This document shows positions 1 through 9,732 of a DNA stretch of 64,000 nt, piece by piece. The stretch covers positions 3,779,980 to 3,843,979 of the forward strand of contig NZ_KI912107.1 of assembly GCF_000517085.1 (NCBI RefSeq). Reading direction: 5' to 3'. This DNA is from Saccharicrinis fermentans DSM 9555 = JCM 21142 (GTDB taxonomy: Bacteria; Bacteroidota; Bacteroidia; Bacteroidales; Marinilabiliaceae). The notes below the pieces were generated by a model. That model searched no databases. It was not told the origin of the DNA and saw only the letters and a program-made list of their open reading frames with translations. A program made the position numbers and the translations under genes. How positions within the stretch are numbered: position 1 is the first letter of the stretch; the number at the start of each line of letters is the position of its first letter.

Positions 1-636
1 AACAACATAGAAGCTGCCACAGATGCCAACATCATTTTCTTAGCTGTTAAGCCCTATCAGATTCAACAGGTAATAGAAGAAATTAGTCCTTACGTTCAAA
101 AAGGTACCATCATTATCTCCTTGGCCACTGGCATAGACGCCTTGTCCATTGAAAAATATTTCAAAAAAGAACTCCCTATATTCAGAGCCATGCCCAACAC
201 GGCTATTGCCATTGGGGAGTCAATGACCTGTATTTCGGCACACCATGCCAACCAAGAGCAGGAACAAATTGTACTTACCCTTTTTGAGCAAGTTGGACAA
301 GCACTGATTATTCCCGAAGAACTGATGTCTTCTGCCACTGTTCTGGCTGCTTGCGGAATAGCCTATGCCTTACGCTTTATTCGTGCTGCTACACAAGGAG
401 GGATAGAAATTGGTTTTGGCTCAAACCTGGCATTGCAGGTGGCTGCGCAAACTGTAAAAGGAGCCGCTGAGCTTCTGATCAAAGCAGGCACACACCCCGA
501 AGAAGAAATAGACAAGGTGACAACACCACGTGGTGTTACCATCTCCGGATTAAACGAGATGGAACACCAGGGCTTTAGCTCTGCCCTCATCAAAGGAGTA
601 TTAACATCATTTAATAAAATTGAGAACGGTAAGTAA
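1..636 (+). CDS. proC: pyrroline-5-carboxylate reductase, 5'-truncated by window edge
   Basis: Last step of proline synthesis, NAD(P)H reduction of 1-pyrroline-5-carboxylate to proline in the cytosol. The frame is open from base 1, so the N-terminal part of the Rossmann fold lies outside the window. Visible are the FLAVKP motif that follows the nucleotide-binding sheet and, near the C-terminus, TPRGVTISGLNEME, which matches the P5C reductase signature (usually PGGT-x-x-GL). Other in-frame ATGs are internal. proB follows 35 bases later in the same direction, so proC, proB and proA look co-transcribed. The family call is firm; only the missing start is uncertain. Confidence 0.93.
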   Translation, partial: NNIEAATDANIIFLAVKPYQIQQVIEEISPYVQKGTIIISLATGIDALSIEKYFKKELPIFRAMPNTAIAIGESMTCISAHHANQEQEQIVLTLFEQVGQALIIPEELMSSATVLAACGIAYALRFIRAATQGGIEIGFGSNLALQVAAQTVKGAAELLIKAGTHPEEEIDKVTTPRGVTISGLNEMEHQGFSSALIKGVLTSFNKIENGK

Positions 637-671
637 GTTCAAGAAACCCATAGCTCACAATCTTAGAAAAA

Positions 672-1745
672 GTGTATAAATCCATTATAATAAAAATAGG
701 CTCCAATGTGCTCACTAAAGACGACGGCACTCTTCATGATCAAAGAGTATCACACTTGGTGGACCAAATAGCCCAGCTGCACGACCGAAACAAAAAAATC
801 ATTTTAGTTTCTTCCGGAGCCGTTGCGGCAGGCAGGTCAATGGTGCAGGTACACAAAAAAACAGACACCGTTTCTTCTCGTCAACTACTATCTTCGGTTG
901 GCCAGGTAAAATTACTCAACACCTATTCAACACAGTTCGAGAAACATCATATCCAATGCGCACAGGTTTTAGTGACCAAACAAGACTTCAGATCCAGAGA
1001 GCACTACCTGAATATGAAAAATTGCCTTTCAACTTTATGGGACAATGATATCGTTCCCATCATCAACGAAAACGATGCAGTATCTGTCACAGCCCTTATG
1101 TTTACCGACAACGATGAACTGGCAGGACTCTTAGCAACCATGATGAACTCCGAGGCACTTTTTATCTTGAGCAATATCAATGGCATCTACAACGGAAACC
1201 CCGATAAAAAGGACACACAAGTGATCAGAACCATCGACAGCGCTCACACCGATTTATCAGCATATATCTCCACCACCAAATCTAATTTCGGCCGTGGAGG
1301 GATGTTAACCAAATGTAAGATAGCGCAAAAGACGGCAGCATCAGGCATATCGGTCCACATCGCCAATGGCACCATCAAGAACATATTGATTGACTTAAAT
1401 AACGCCCCCAAAAAGGTAGAACACACTCATTTTACAAAGGGAGAAAAATACCCCGCTGTAAAAAAATGGATGGCCTACTCTGAAGCATTTGCCAATGCTC
1501 AGGTTTATATTAACCAGGGTGCTATGGAAGCTTTAAATTCAGAAAAAGCTACCAGTTTATTATTGGCCGGTGTGACACATATGCAGGGTAACTTTAAAAA
1601 GGGCGACTTGCTAAAAATTATGTCTGAAGATGGGAAAGCAATAGGGATAGGAAGGGCCAAGTACGACCGATCGAAGGCCGATGAACATCTGCACGATAAT
1701 AAATATCAGCCGCTAATCCATTATGATTATTTGTATTTATTTTAA
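672..1745 (+). CDS. proB: glutamate 5-kinase
   Basis: First committed step of proline synthesis, ATP-dependent phosphorylation of L-glutamate to gamma-glutamyl phosphate. The start is GTG; it directly precedes the conserved YKSIIIKIGSNVLT strand. The amino-acid-kinase domain shows KIGSN and SSGAVAAGR near the N-terminus and the FGRGGMLTK loop, followed by about 100 C-terminal residues consistent with a PUA domain. The length of 357 residues is close to the E. coli enzyme (367). It is followed by proA after 31 bases. In other bacteria ProB is feedback-inhibited by proline; nothing here shows whether this one is. Confidence 0.95.
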   Translation: MYKSIIIKIGSNVLTKDDGTLHDQRVSHLVDQIAQLHDRNKKIILVSSGAVAAGRSMVQVHKKTDTVSSRQLLSSVGQVKLLNTYSTQFEKHHIQCAQVLVTKQDFRSREHYLNMKNCLSTLWDNDIVPIINENDAVSVTALMFTDNDELAGLLATMMNSEALFILSNINGIYNGNPDKKDTQVIRTIDSAHTDLSAYISTTKSNFGRGGMLTKCKIAQKTAASGISVHIANGTIKNILIDLNNAPKKVEHTHFTKGEKYPAVKKWMAYSEAFANAQVYINQGAMEALNSEKATSLLLAGVTHMQGNFKKGDLLKIMSEDGKAIGIGRAKYDRSKADEHLHDNKYQPLIHYDYLYLF

Positions 1746-1776
1746 TTATACGTTCAAATTCTAAATCACTCATAGC

Positions 1777-3027
1777 ATGCAATGTTTACAACAGTTCGAA
1801 AAAGTTAAAGAAGCCGCACGCGGGTTGTCCAGAATATGTAAGGATGACATTACAGCCTTATTGAACCAATTGGCAGACGAAGCGGAGAAAAACATCCCTG
1901 CACTCCTACTGGCCAACCAAAAGGATTTGGAGCGTATGGACAAGGAAGACCCCAGATACGACCGTCTGATGCTAAGTAAGGAACGAATAGAAGCCATCGC
2001 CTCAGATATTCGCAACGTAGCCAAGCTTCCCTTTCCCATTGGCGAAGTACTGGAAGAAAAAACACTGGACAACGGCATGACTCTACAAAAAGTACGTGTC
2101 CCACTGGGTGTGATTGGTGTTATTTACGAAGCTCGTCCCAATGTAACTTTCGATGTTTTTTCACTTTGCCTGCAATCAGGAAATGCCTGTGTACTTAAAG
2201 GTGGTAGTGATGCAAATTATTCCAACAAGGCCATTGTTGCTTTAATTCATCAGGTATTAGAGAAACAAGGCTTGAATCCGGAGTTACTACAACTGTTACC
2301 ACCAGACAGATCGGCAGCCAACGAGCTGATGAACGCAGTAGGATATGTGGATATACTCATCCCCAGAGGATCGCAGGGTCTTATTAATTCGGTTCGCGAC
2401 AATGCCAATATTCCAGTCATCGAAACAGGTGCCGGTATCGTACATACCTATGTGGATGCGTCAGCCAACATTGAAAAAGCATCACATATTGTAGCCAATG
2501 CTAAAACCAGAAGACCGAGCGTATGTAATTCTCTAGACTGCTTGGTACTACACAAAAGCCAACTAAAAGAGCTACCATCGATCATGAGGGAGTTAAAAGC
2601 CTTTGACGTAGAAGTATTTGCCGACGATGCATCTTTTGCCAGTCTGAAGGATAATTATCCTCCTAAGCTATTGCAAAAAGCAACCCCAGCATCCTACGGA
2701 ACAGAGTTCTTATCCAATAAAATGTCCATAAAAACGGTGGACAATTTAGACGAAGCGCTCAATCACATCTATACCTTTAGCTCCAAACACAGTGAAGCGA
2801 TTGTAGCAGAAGACAGCGAAGCAATTGCACGATTCTTCAATGAAGTAGACGCTGCTGCTGTGTATGCAAATGCCTCCACAGCCTTCACCGACGGTGCTCA
2901 GTTTGGCCTGGGTGCCGAAATAGGTATCAGCACCCAAAAATTACATGCCCGTGGACCAATGGCACTAAAAGAACTAACTAGTTATAAGTGGTTGATCAAA
3001 GGAAATGGTAATATCCGTCCTGCATAA
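1777..3027 (+). CDS. proA: gamma-glutamyl phosphate reductase
   Basis: NADPH-dependent reduction of gamma-glutamyl phosphate to glutamate-5-semialdehyde, which cyclises to the ProC substrate. It belongs to the aldehyde dehydrogenase superfamily; the catalytic cysteine lies in RRPSVCNSLDCLV, and the C-terminal LGAEIGISTQKLHARGPMAL block is typical of ProA. Length 416, the same as usual family members. It is the third gene of the proC-proB-proA run, and completes the proline pathway next to the arginine genes; both pathways start from glutamate. Confidence 0.95.
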   Translation: MQCLQQFEKVKEAARGLSRICKDDITALLNQLADEAEKNIPALLLANQKDLERMDKEDPRYDRLMLSKERIEAIASDIRNVAKLPFPIGEVLEEKTLDNGMTLQKVRVPLGVIGVIYEARPNVTFDVFSLCLQSGNACVLKGGSDANYSNKAIVALIHQVLEKQGLNPELLQLLPPDRSAANELMNAVGYVDILIPRGSQGLINSVRDNANIPVIETGAGIVHTYVDASANIEKASHIVANAKTRRPSVCNSLDCLVLHKSQLKELPSIMRELKAFDVEVFADDASFASLKDNYPPKLLQKATPASYGTEFLSNKMSIKTVDNLDEALNHIYTFSSKHSEAIVAEDSEAIARFFNEVDAAAVYANASTAFTDGAQFGLGAEIGISTQKLHARGPMALKELTSYKWLIKGNGNIRPA

Positions 3028-3149
3028 ACCAAGCTTAAACAACAATATAATTAACACATAAAACAAGCCATGATAAAGGATTTCTCACACAAGAGCATGA
3101 TTCGTCTCTGTGAGTTCCATATGGCCATTAAGAAACAAATTATAAACAT

Positions 3150-4097
3150 ATGAAAAGATTTTTAAAAGTTGAAGATATAGGAGACCTAAAGAAAGCATTA
3201 CAGGATGCCGTTGAAGTAAAACAAAACCCTTATGCTTTTCAAGAATTAGGAAAGAATAAAACCATCATACTGGTATTTTTCAACTCCAGCCTTCGTACAC
3301 GTTTAAGCACACAAAAAGCTGCCATGAACATGGGCATGAATGTAATGGTACTTGACATCAACAAGGACGGTTGGAAACTAGAAACCGAAATGGGCGTGGT
3401 AATGGACAGCGACAAACCAGAACACATCAAGGAAGCTGTTCCGGTAATTGGACAATACTGTGATATGATTGGCGTTCGATCTTTTGCTACCTTTGAAAAC
3501 AAAGAAGATGACTACACAGAGAAAGTCATCAATCAATTTATCCAGTATTCAGGTGTTCCTGTCATCAGTTTAGAATCTGCCACACGCCACCCTTTACAAG
3601 CTTTCGCTGATTTAATTACCATCGAAGAGCACAAATCTAAGGCGCGTCCAAAAGTAGTACTAACCTGGGCTCCCCACCCCCGTGCCCTCCCCCAGGCAGT
3701 AGCCAATTCATTTGCTGAATGGATGAAAGAAGCTGATGTGGAATTTGTTATCACCCACCCCAAAGGATATGAGTTAGCCGAAGAATTCACTGCTGGCGTT
3801 GAAGTAGAATACGATCAACGTAAAGCCTTCGAAGGTGCCGATTTTATATATGCCAAAAATTGGTCTTCCTTTAAACAATATGGACAGGTTATTTCACAGG
3901 ACAAAGATTGGACAGTTGACGAAGAAAAAATGGCTTTGACCAACCAAGCCAAATTCATGCACTGCCTTCCTGTACGCAGAAACATGATTGTGAGCGATGG
4001 CGTAATCGAAAGCGAAAATTCACTAGTAGTACAGGAAGCTGCCAACAGAGTTGTTTCGGCACAAACCGTGATCAAAAGAATTTTAGAAAGTCTGTAA
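3150..4097 (+). CDS. argF': N-succinylornithine carbamoyltransferase
   Basis: Transcarbamylase carrying the carbamoyl-phosphate loop as FNSSLRTR (STRT region) and the C-terminal HCLPVRRN motif. From family knowledge, the Bacteroides fragilis enzyme uses N-succinyl-L-ornithine and has Pro90 where the acetylornithine enzyme of Xanthomonas has Glu92. Counting residues here puts Pro at position 90 in MDSDKPEH, so the succinyl-substrate assignment is supported by sequence. Length 315. The gene lies 122 bases after proA and 17 bases before argB. A canonical ornithine carbamoyltransferase is not supported. Confidence is high for the family, good for the substrate. Confidence 0.93.
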   Translation: MKRFLKVEDIGDLKKALQDAVEVKQNPYAFQELGKNKTIILVFFNSSLRTRLSTQKAAMNMGMNVMVLDINKDGWKLETEMGVVMDSDKPEHIKEAVPVIGQYCDMIGVRSFATFENKEDDYTEKVINQFIQYSGVPVISLESATRHPLQAFADLITIEEHKSKARPKVVLTWAPHPRALPQAVANSFAEWMKEADVEFVITHPKGYELAEEFTAGVEVEYDQRKAFEGADFIYAKNWSSFKQYGQVISQDKDWTVDEEKMALTNQAKFMHCLPVRRNMIVSDGVIESENSLVVQEAANRVVSAQTVIKRILESL

Positions 4098-4114
4098 GCA
4101 AAACAAAACATATC

Positions 4115-4897
4115 ATGCAAAAAATAACCATCGTCAAAGTGGGAGGCAAAGTTGTTGAAACGCCAGAATCACTGCAAGAACTACTTCATGATTTCGCAGC
4201 CCTACAAGGACATAAAATACTGGTTCACGGAGGAGGTAGATCGGCAACCAAAATTGCAAAACAGCTGGGTATTGAAACGCAAATGGTCGACGGCAGAAGA
4301 ATCACCGACCTGGAAACACTCAAAGTTGTAACCATGGTATATGCCGGTTTAGTCAACAAGAATATCGTTGCTTCATTGCAGGCCAAAGGAGTTAATTCTG
4401 TAGGCTTAACAGGTGCCGACCTCAATCTCATCACAGCCATTAAGCGCCCTGTTAAAGATATCGACTACGGTTACGTTGGCGATGTTAAGTCAGTACAGAT
4501 TAAAGAACTAACTACATTGATCCAAAGGGATGTTGTACCAGTAATCGCCCCCTTAACACACGACGGCAAGGGAAACATGCTTAACACCAATGCCGACACC
4601 ATGGCCTCTTCGTTAGCCAGCGCCCTGACACAAGAGTTCGATGTACAACTGATATATTGCTTCGAAAAGAAAGGCGTCCTCAGCAATCCTGATGATGATG
4701 ACACTGTTATTACAAACTTAACATACAAACTATTCAAACAATACCAAGAAAGTGGTACTATTGCAGCAGGCATGATACCCAAACTAGATAACGGATTTAA
4801 CGCACTTACAAACGGGGTTAAAAAGGTGATGATCACCAATACACAAGGACTAAAGGAAGGTATAGATACCGGAACCATACTAACGAATGAATCATGA
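4115..4897 (+). CDS. argB: N-acetylglutamate (or N-succinylglutamate) kinase
   Basis: Amino-acid kinase that phosphorylates an N-acylated glutamate in arginine synthesis. VGGKVVE at the N-terminus and LVHGGGRSATKIAKQLGI are the phosphate- and substrate-binding segments; AAGMIPKLDNGFNAL is the C-terminal ArgB signature. Length 260. Because the neighbouring carbamoyltransferase looks specific for succinylornithine, the acyl group here may be succinyl, which is an inference. The stop overlaps the start of the next gene by four bases (ATGA), pointing to translational coupling. Confidence 0.93.
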   Translation: MQKITIVKVGGKVVETPESLQELLHDFAALQGHKILVHGGGRSATKIAKQLGIETQMVDGRRITDLETLKVVTMVYAGLVNKNIVASLQAKGVNSVGLTGADLNLITAIKRPVKDIDYGYVGDVKSVQIKELTTLIQRDVVPVIAPLTHDGKGNMLNTNADTMASSLASALTQEFDVQLIYCFEKKGVLSNPDDDDTVITNLTYKLFKQYQESGTIAAGMIPKLDNGFNALTNGVKKVMITNTQGLKEGIDTGTILTNES

Positions 4898-5985
4898 AAA
4901 GCATCCAGACCTACAGTAAGGAAGTCATTGAACTGTTGAAAAAACTGATTGACACAGAATCATTAAGCAGGCAAGAGGACCAAGCAGCTGATTTAATGGA
5001 GTTTTTTTTAAAAGAAAAAAAACTGTCCGTTAATAGAAAAAAAAACAACGTGTGGGTTTGGGCGAGCAAAAGAAACAGCAACAAACCTACCATCCTGTTA
5101 AACTCTCATTTAGACACGGTAAAACCATCATCCAAATGGACCTATCCACCCTTTGAAGCAACATTAGAAGGCGATTCCCTTTATGGACTGGGAAGCAACG
5201 ATGCAGGCGGTCCACTGGTTTCTTTGCTGGCTACTTTCTTGTTGTTATCAGAAAAAGAGCAACCCTATAATCTTGTCTACGCAGCAACCGCCGAAGAAGA
5301 AATATCGGGTAAAAATGGAGTAGAACTTATACTAGATGAGCTGGGCACTATAGATCTGGGTATTATTGGGGAGCCAACTCAAATGCAGATGGCAGTGGCC
5401 GAAAAAGGATTATTGGTATTAGACTGTGAAGCCAAAGGTAAATCAGGTCATGCTGCCCGAAATGAGGGACTCAATGCCATATACCAGGCCTTGTGCGATA
5501 TTGAATGGTTTAAAACCTTCCAATTCCCTGAGACATCAGACCTTTTTGGCCCTGTAAAAATGACCGTTACACAGATACAAGCAGGCACTCAACACAATGT
5601 AGTCCCCGATAGCTGTAAATTTGTAGTGGACGTTCGCCTCAACGAAAAATACAGAAATCAACAGGCCGCCGACCTTATACAAAGCAAGGTAAAATGCAAG
5701 GTTAGCCCAAGGAGTGTACGCTTAAACAGCTCCTATATTCCCTTGGAACATCCAGTGGTTCAACGAGGATTAGAACTAGGTAGAAACTATTATGGTTCAC
5801 CAACAACATCAGATCAAGCACTGATGACATTTAACACTTTAAAAATAGGACCCGGCGATTCTGCACGTTCCCACACCGCAGATGAGTATATCAGAATAAG
5901 CGAAATAGAAGAAGGAATTAAAATATACTTTCAATTATTAAATGACTTACAATTAGACCATTACATAAACGATAAAATCATGTGA
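4894..5985 (+). CDS. argE: M20-family N-acyl-citrulline/ornithine deacylase (ArgE-like)
   Basis: Zinc-dependent M20 peptidase-family amidohydrolase of 363 residues. The metal-ligand motifs are visible: NSHLDTVKPS (His-x-Asp), GLGSNDAGG (bridging Asp), and ATAEEEISG (catalytic Glu pair), then the dimerisation domain starting around residue 180. Its place between argB and argH means it most likely removes the N-acyl group from the carbamoylated intermediate (N-succinylcitrulline in this pathway) to give citrulline; that substrate is inferred from context. It overlaps argB by four bases. The specific substrate is less sure than the family. Confidence 0.88.
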   Translation: MKSIQTYSKEVIELLKKLIDTESLSRQEDQAADLMEFFLKEKKLSVNRKKNNVWVWASKRNSNKPTILLNSHLDTVKPSSKWTYPPFEATLEGDSLYGLGSNDAGGPLVSLLATFLLLSEKEQPYNLVYAATAEEEISGKNGVELILDELGTIDLGIIGEPTQMQMAVAEKGLLVLDCEAKGKSGHAARNEGLNAIYQALCDIEWFKTFQFPETSDLFGPVKMTVTQIQAGTQHNVVPDSCKFVVDVRLNEKYRNQQAADLIQSKVKCKVSPRSVRLNSSYIPLEHPVVQRGLELGRNYYGSPTTSDQALMTFNTLKIGPGDSARSHTADEYIRISEIEEGIKIYFQLLNDLQLDHYINDKIM

Positions 5986-6011
5986 TAAATATCATATTTT
6001 TAACAATTCAA

Positions 6012-6043
6012 TTTGAATTTATAAGTTTATTAACTTATATTTG
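6012..6043 (+). promoter_or_regulatory. Bacteroidota-type promoter for argH
   Basis: TTTG at 6012-6015 and TATATTTG at 6036-6043 with 20 bases between them match the Bacteroidota -33 (TTTG) and -7 (TAnnTTTG) consensus exactly. It lies in a 196-base gap between argE and argH, giving an untranslated leader of about 130 bases. It suggests argH and the citrate synthase behind it can be transcribed separately from the upstream arg genes. Confidence 0.65.
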
Positions 6044-6181
6044 CCTCAACTATAAGAAATAGTGATAACGCTGTTGACAATCCGTAATTACCATCTTTTT
6101 AAATTACTTGGGGGGAGAATATCAATAATAAGCAACCAATTGCCAAAAGCAAGGGGTGTGCAAAAAAGTGAATAGAGATAA

Positions 6182-7519
6182 ATGAAACTTTGGGACAAAG
6201 GCATAAAAGTAAACGATAAAGTTGAACGTTTTACAGTAGGTAAGGATCGTGAAATGGATCTGTATCTGGCTCCTTTTGATGTATTAGGAACCATGGCACA
6301 TATCACAATGCTCGAGAGCGTTGGATTATTACAAAAAAACGAATTAGATCAACTATTAAGTGAGTTACAAAACATATATACTACCACACTTGAGGGTAAC
6401 TTTAAAATTGAAGATGGCATTGAAGATGTGCATTCTCAAGTGGAAATGATGTTAACAGAGCGTCTGGGGGACATCGGTAAAAAAGTACATAGTGGAAGAT
6501 CAAGAAACGATCAGGTACTGTTGGATTTAAAACTTTTTATCCGTAAAAAGATTGAAGAAGTTGTAGAGGCAGTTCAGGATTTCTTTGGAGCCCTGCAAAC
6601 ACAAAGCGAAAACTACAAAGACTACCTTATTCCTGGGTATACACATTTACAGGTGGCTATGCCCTCTTCATTTGGGCTATGGTTTGGAGCCTATGCAGAA
6701 AGCCTGACCGACGATATGCAGATGCTGAAGGCGGCATGGAAAATCACCAATCAAAACCCACTGGGTGCAGCAGCCGGCTATGGCAGCAGTTTTCCTCTAA
6801 ACAGACAGTTAACTACCAGCCTACTGGGATTTGACAACATGAACTACAATGTAGTATATGCCCAGATGGGAAGAGGAAAGACAGAAAAAAATGTAGCTAT
6901 GGCACTTAGCTCTGTGGCATATACCGTTGGGAAATTTGCCATGGATGCATGTTTATATATGAGTCAGAACTTTGGTTTTTTAACCCTCCCTGGAGAATTA
7001 ACCACGGGATCGAGCATCATGCCTCACAAAAAAAATCCTGACGTTTTTGAACTAATCAGAGCCAAATGCAATCAAATTCAAGCACTTCCAGAAAGCATAG
7101 GGATAATCACAGGAAACCTTCCTTCCGGTTACTTCAGAGACCTACAACTTATTAAGGAGAACTTTTTACCTGCCTTTGATGAGTTAATCAGCTGTTTGGA
7201 CTTAGCTACGTTTGCGGTAAATAACATCACCATAAAAAAAGATGTACTCCAAAACGAAATGTACAAATATGCATTTAGCGTTGAAGAAGTCAATAAATTA
7301 GTTTTGCAGGGCATCCCCTTTAGAGATGCTTACAAACAAATTGGAAAGATGATTGAAGATGGAGCGTTTGACCCCGAGATAAACGTAGCACACACGCACG
7401 AGGGAAGCATAGGAAATCTCTGCAATCAACAAGTTCAACAAAAAATGGAAGGCCTCATTGATTCCTTCAATTTTGAAAAAGTTAACAAGGCATTAAAGTC
7501 TTTATTGGAACTAAAATAG
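6182..7519 (+). CDS. argH: argininosuccinate lyase
   Basis: Splits argininosuccinate into arginine and fumarate. Aspartase/fumarase superfamily: HSGRSRNDQV near residue 100, PGYTHLQVAMPSS with the catalytic His, and the signature TGSSIMPHKKNPD, where family members usually have MPQKKNPD. Length 445. The start at 6182 follows a 196-base leader with its own promoter. Citrate synthase follows after 12 bases. Confidence 0.95.
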   Translation: MKLWDKGIKVNDKVERFTVGKDREMDLYLAPFDVLGTMAHITMLESVGLLQKNELDQLLSELQNIYTTTLEGNFKIEDGIEDVHSQVEMMLTERLGDIGKKVHSGRSRNDQVLLDLKLFIRKKIEEVVEAVQDFFGALQTQSENYKDYLIPGYTHLQVAMPSSFGLWFGAYAESLTDDMQMLKAAWKITNQNPLGAAAGYGSSFPLNRQLTTSLLGFDNMNYNVVYAQMGRGKTEKNVAMALSSVAYTVGKFAMDACLYMSQNFGFLTLPGELTTGSSIMPHKKNPDVFELIRAKCNQIQALPESIGIITGNLPSGYFRDLQLIKENFLPAFDELISCLDLATFAVNNITIKKDVLQNEMYKYAFSVEEVNKLVLQGIPFRDAYKQIGKMIEDGAFDPEINVAHTHEGSIGNLCNQQVQQKMEGLIDSFNFEKVNKALKSLLELK

Positions 7520-7531
7520 GAGAAAGAGAAC

Positions 7532-8872
7532 ATGATATTATTGGAAAATCTGGCTAAGATGGCCGTACAATCTTGCGAAATCGAAAAAGAACTGTTTGAC
7601 CAAATGGGGGTCAAGAGGGGCTTGCGTAATGCCGATTTCTCAGGTGTACTGGTTGGCTTAACCCATATTGGAAATGTGGTCGGATACAATAACGAAGATG
7701 GTAAACTAGTTCCCTGCGAAGGAAAACTTTACTATCGTGGTATCGAGCTTAAAGATCTGGCCAAAGGATTTCTATCCACTGGCCGTCATGGTTTCGAAGA
7801 AACAGCTTACTTACTACTCACAGGACAGCTGCCCAACCAGACCGAACTCAATGACTTTACGGAATACCTTGCCGAACAAAGTGAACTACCGCCCTTCTTC
7901 TCCAAAAGCATGATCTTATCACTGCGGGGACGAGACGTTATGAACATGTTAGCTCGTTCGGTACTTGGTTTATATGCGGCAGATGAAGAAGCAGAGGACT
8001 ATAGCCATGTAAACATCATGAAACAGGCCATTAGTTTAATTGCTAAATTCCCTGTTATTGTTGCTTATGCCTACTATGGCATGCGTCACTCTTTTCAGCG
8101 TAAGTCATTGATCATCCGCCACCCTCAGAAACACCTAAGCCTGGCAGAAAATTTTCTTTATATGCTAAAGGGCAATGAGTATACAAAACTTGAAGCTGAC
8201 TTACTGGATTTATCTTTGGTAATACATGCAGAACACGGGGGCGGTAATAACTCCACATTTACAACTCGGGTAGTTAGCTCAGCTCAAACCGACACCTACT
8301 CTGCCATTGCCGCAGCTTTAGGGTCGCTTAAGGGAGGACTGCACGGTGGCGCTAATCTAAAAGTAATTGACATGATGAATAATATCAAAGAAAATGTCAA
8401 GGATTGGAGTGATAAAAAAGAACTATCTGCCTACCTGCTTAAACTGCTTAAGAAAGAAGCTTTTGACCACACCGGAAAAATTTACGGCATCGGCCATGCC
8501 ATCTATACCTATTCAGATCCCCGGGCTGTATTGTTGAAAGAAAAAGCACGAGAGCTAGCTGAAGAGAAAGGCCGTATGGATGAGTTTAACCTATACACCC
8601 TTATAGAAGAACTAGCCCCTGAAGTTTTTTATAGCTTCAAGGGAGAAAATGCCAAAATAGTCTGCGCTAATGTTGACTTTTATTCGGGATTTGTATACGA
8701 ATGTATCAAAATCCCCAAAGAAATATATACTCCTATATTTGCCATTGCCCGCATTGCAGGATGGGCAGCGCATCGCATAGAGGAGGTTACATTCTCGAGC
8801 CGAAGAATCATTCGTCCGGCATACAAGTGTGTAATAGATCGCTCTACTTATCTTCCATTAGATTCGAGATAA
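7532..8872 (+). CDS. gltA: citrate synthase
   Basis: Condenses acetyl-CoA with oxaloacetate. The three active-site regions are present: IHAEHGGGNNS (His), GGLHGGAN (His) and NVDFYSGF (Asp). Length 446, in the citrate/2-methylcitrate synthase family; a methylcitrate synthase cannot be excluded from sequence alone. Lying 12 bases after argH and ended by a strong terminator, it is probably co-transcribed with argH. In anaerobic Bacteroidota the citrate branch supplies 2-oxoglutarate and hence glutamate, the common precursor of the proline and arginine genes upstream, so the grouping is metabolically sensible. Confidence 0.9.
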   Translation: MILLENLAKMAVQSCEIEKELFDQMGVKRGLRNADFSGVLVGLTHIGNVVGYNNEDGKLVPCEGKLYYRGIELKDLAKGFLSTGRHGFEETAYLLLTGQLPNQTELNDFTEYLAEQSELPPFFSKSMILSLRGRDVMNMLARSVLGLYAADEEAEDYSHVNIMKQAISLIAKFPVIVAYAYYGMRHSFQRKSLIIRHPQKHLSLAENFLYMLKGNEYTKLEADLLDLSLVIHAEHGGGNNSTFTTRVVSSAQTDTYSAIAAALGSLKGGLHGGANLKVIDMMNNIKENVKDWSDKKELSAYLLKLLKKEAFDHTGKIYGIGHAIYTYSDPRAVLLKEKARELAEEKGRMDEFNLYTLIEELAPEVFYSFKGENAKIVCANVDFYSGFVYECIKIPKEIYTPIFAIARIAGWAAHRIEEVTFSSRRIIRPAYKCVIDRSTYLPLDSR

Positions 8873-8895
8873 GTGTTTTTGTTGATTGGGTAATG

Positions 8896-8935
8896 AAAAG
8901 GCTGTCTGTGGGGGAAACATCAGACAGCCTTTTTT
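8896..8935 (+). terminator. intrinsic terminator after citrate synthase
   Basis: A 13-base perfect stem (AAAAGGCTGTCTG at 8896-8908 with its complement ending at 8933), a 12-base loop and a T-run of six. It closes the argH-citrate synthase unit. Confidence 0.9.
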
Positions 8936-9008
8936 ATGACTTTTTTTTCAATTACTAAACAAAAAATTGTAAATTGAAACTGGTTTAAATCTTTTAATCT
9001 ACCCAACC

Positions 9009-9707
9009 ATGACGGAAAAGTTAATTCATCAAAGTCTCCATACAGAAGTAGCCTGCTGCACCAAACATATGATTGATGAATTCAATCATAGCCCGTTAAA
9101 ATCAGATGTTTTCTTGAGTAACCTGTTTGGTAAACTTACCATTCAATATGAAGATTTATACGAGGCAATGAACCAAAGCAATGAAGATTCAGACGTAGAA
9201 GAAAAAGACCTGATACGCGACGACAAAATACGTGCATTACTTAACATCCTCAATGATCATATGCACCACCCAGACAACAACATTCAAAAAGCAAGTGCAA
9301 AAGTAAAACAGGTGTTCGATAAATATGGAATGGGAATGATCAACGAAGGTTATACGATCGAATCATCTATTATACATTCCTTACTAAAAGACCTAGATGA
9401 ACCTCACATTCAAGTTGATATACATCAAATACCATCATGTCAAACTATTTGCGATGCGCTTAAGCAAGCCCAACAAGATTTTGAAAATGCGCTAAAACTT
9501 GAAAAATCAAAAATGATACGCATAGGCATGAAAGAAAGTGCCAGAAGCATCAAAAGACTTATCTTGGACACAATAAATAACCAACTGATAAACTACCTAA
9601 ACAGCATGCAACAAACCAACAACAACTACGACACCTTTTTTAAGACCATTCATCAAATCATTACCCATAGCAATGCCCGGACAAAATCGCTGGAAGAAAA
9701 AAAATAA
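9009..9707 (+). CDS. uncharacterised helical protein
   Basis: A 232-residue protein without signal peptide or membrane segment, predicted mostly helical from its heptad-like composition, with acidic patches around residues 60-70 and a lysine/glutamate-rich end. It resembles in size and character the Bacteroidota-only DUF6261 family, but that match is from memory and is not certain. It stands alone between the citrate synthase terminator and carA, starting 74 bases after the terminator. No function is proposed. Confidence 0.7.
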   Translation: MTEKLIHQSLHTEVACCTKHMIDEFNHSPLKSDVFLSNLFGKLTIQYEDLYEAMNQSNEDSDVEEKDLIRDDKIRALLNILNDHMHHPDNNIQKASAKVKQVFDKYGMGMINEGYTIESSIIHSLLKDLDEPHIQVDIHQIPSCQTICDALKQAQQDFENALKLEKSKMIRIGMKESARSIKRLILDTINNQLINYLNSMQQTNNNYDTFFKTIHQIITHSNARTKSLEEKK

Positions 9708-9732
9708 ATACAGGGAAAAATATTCAATTTGA

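Noticed and set aside
8701-8958. Plus-strand 85-codon frame overlapping the end of citrate synthase
   Set aside because: It lies in another frame of the active-site region of the synthase and runs through the terminator hairpin.
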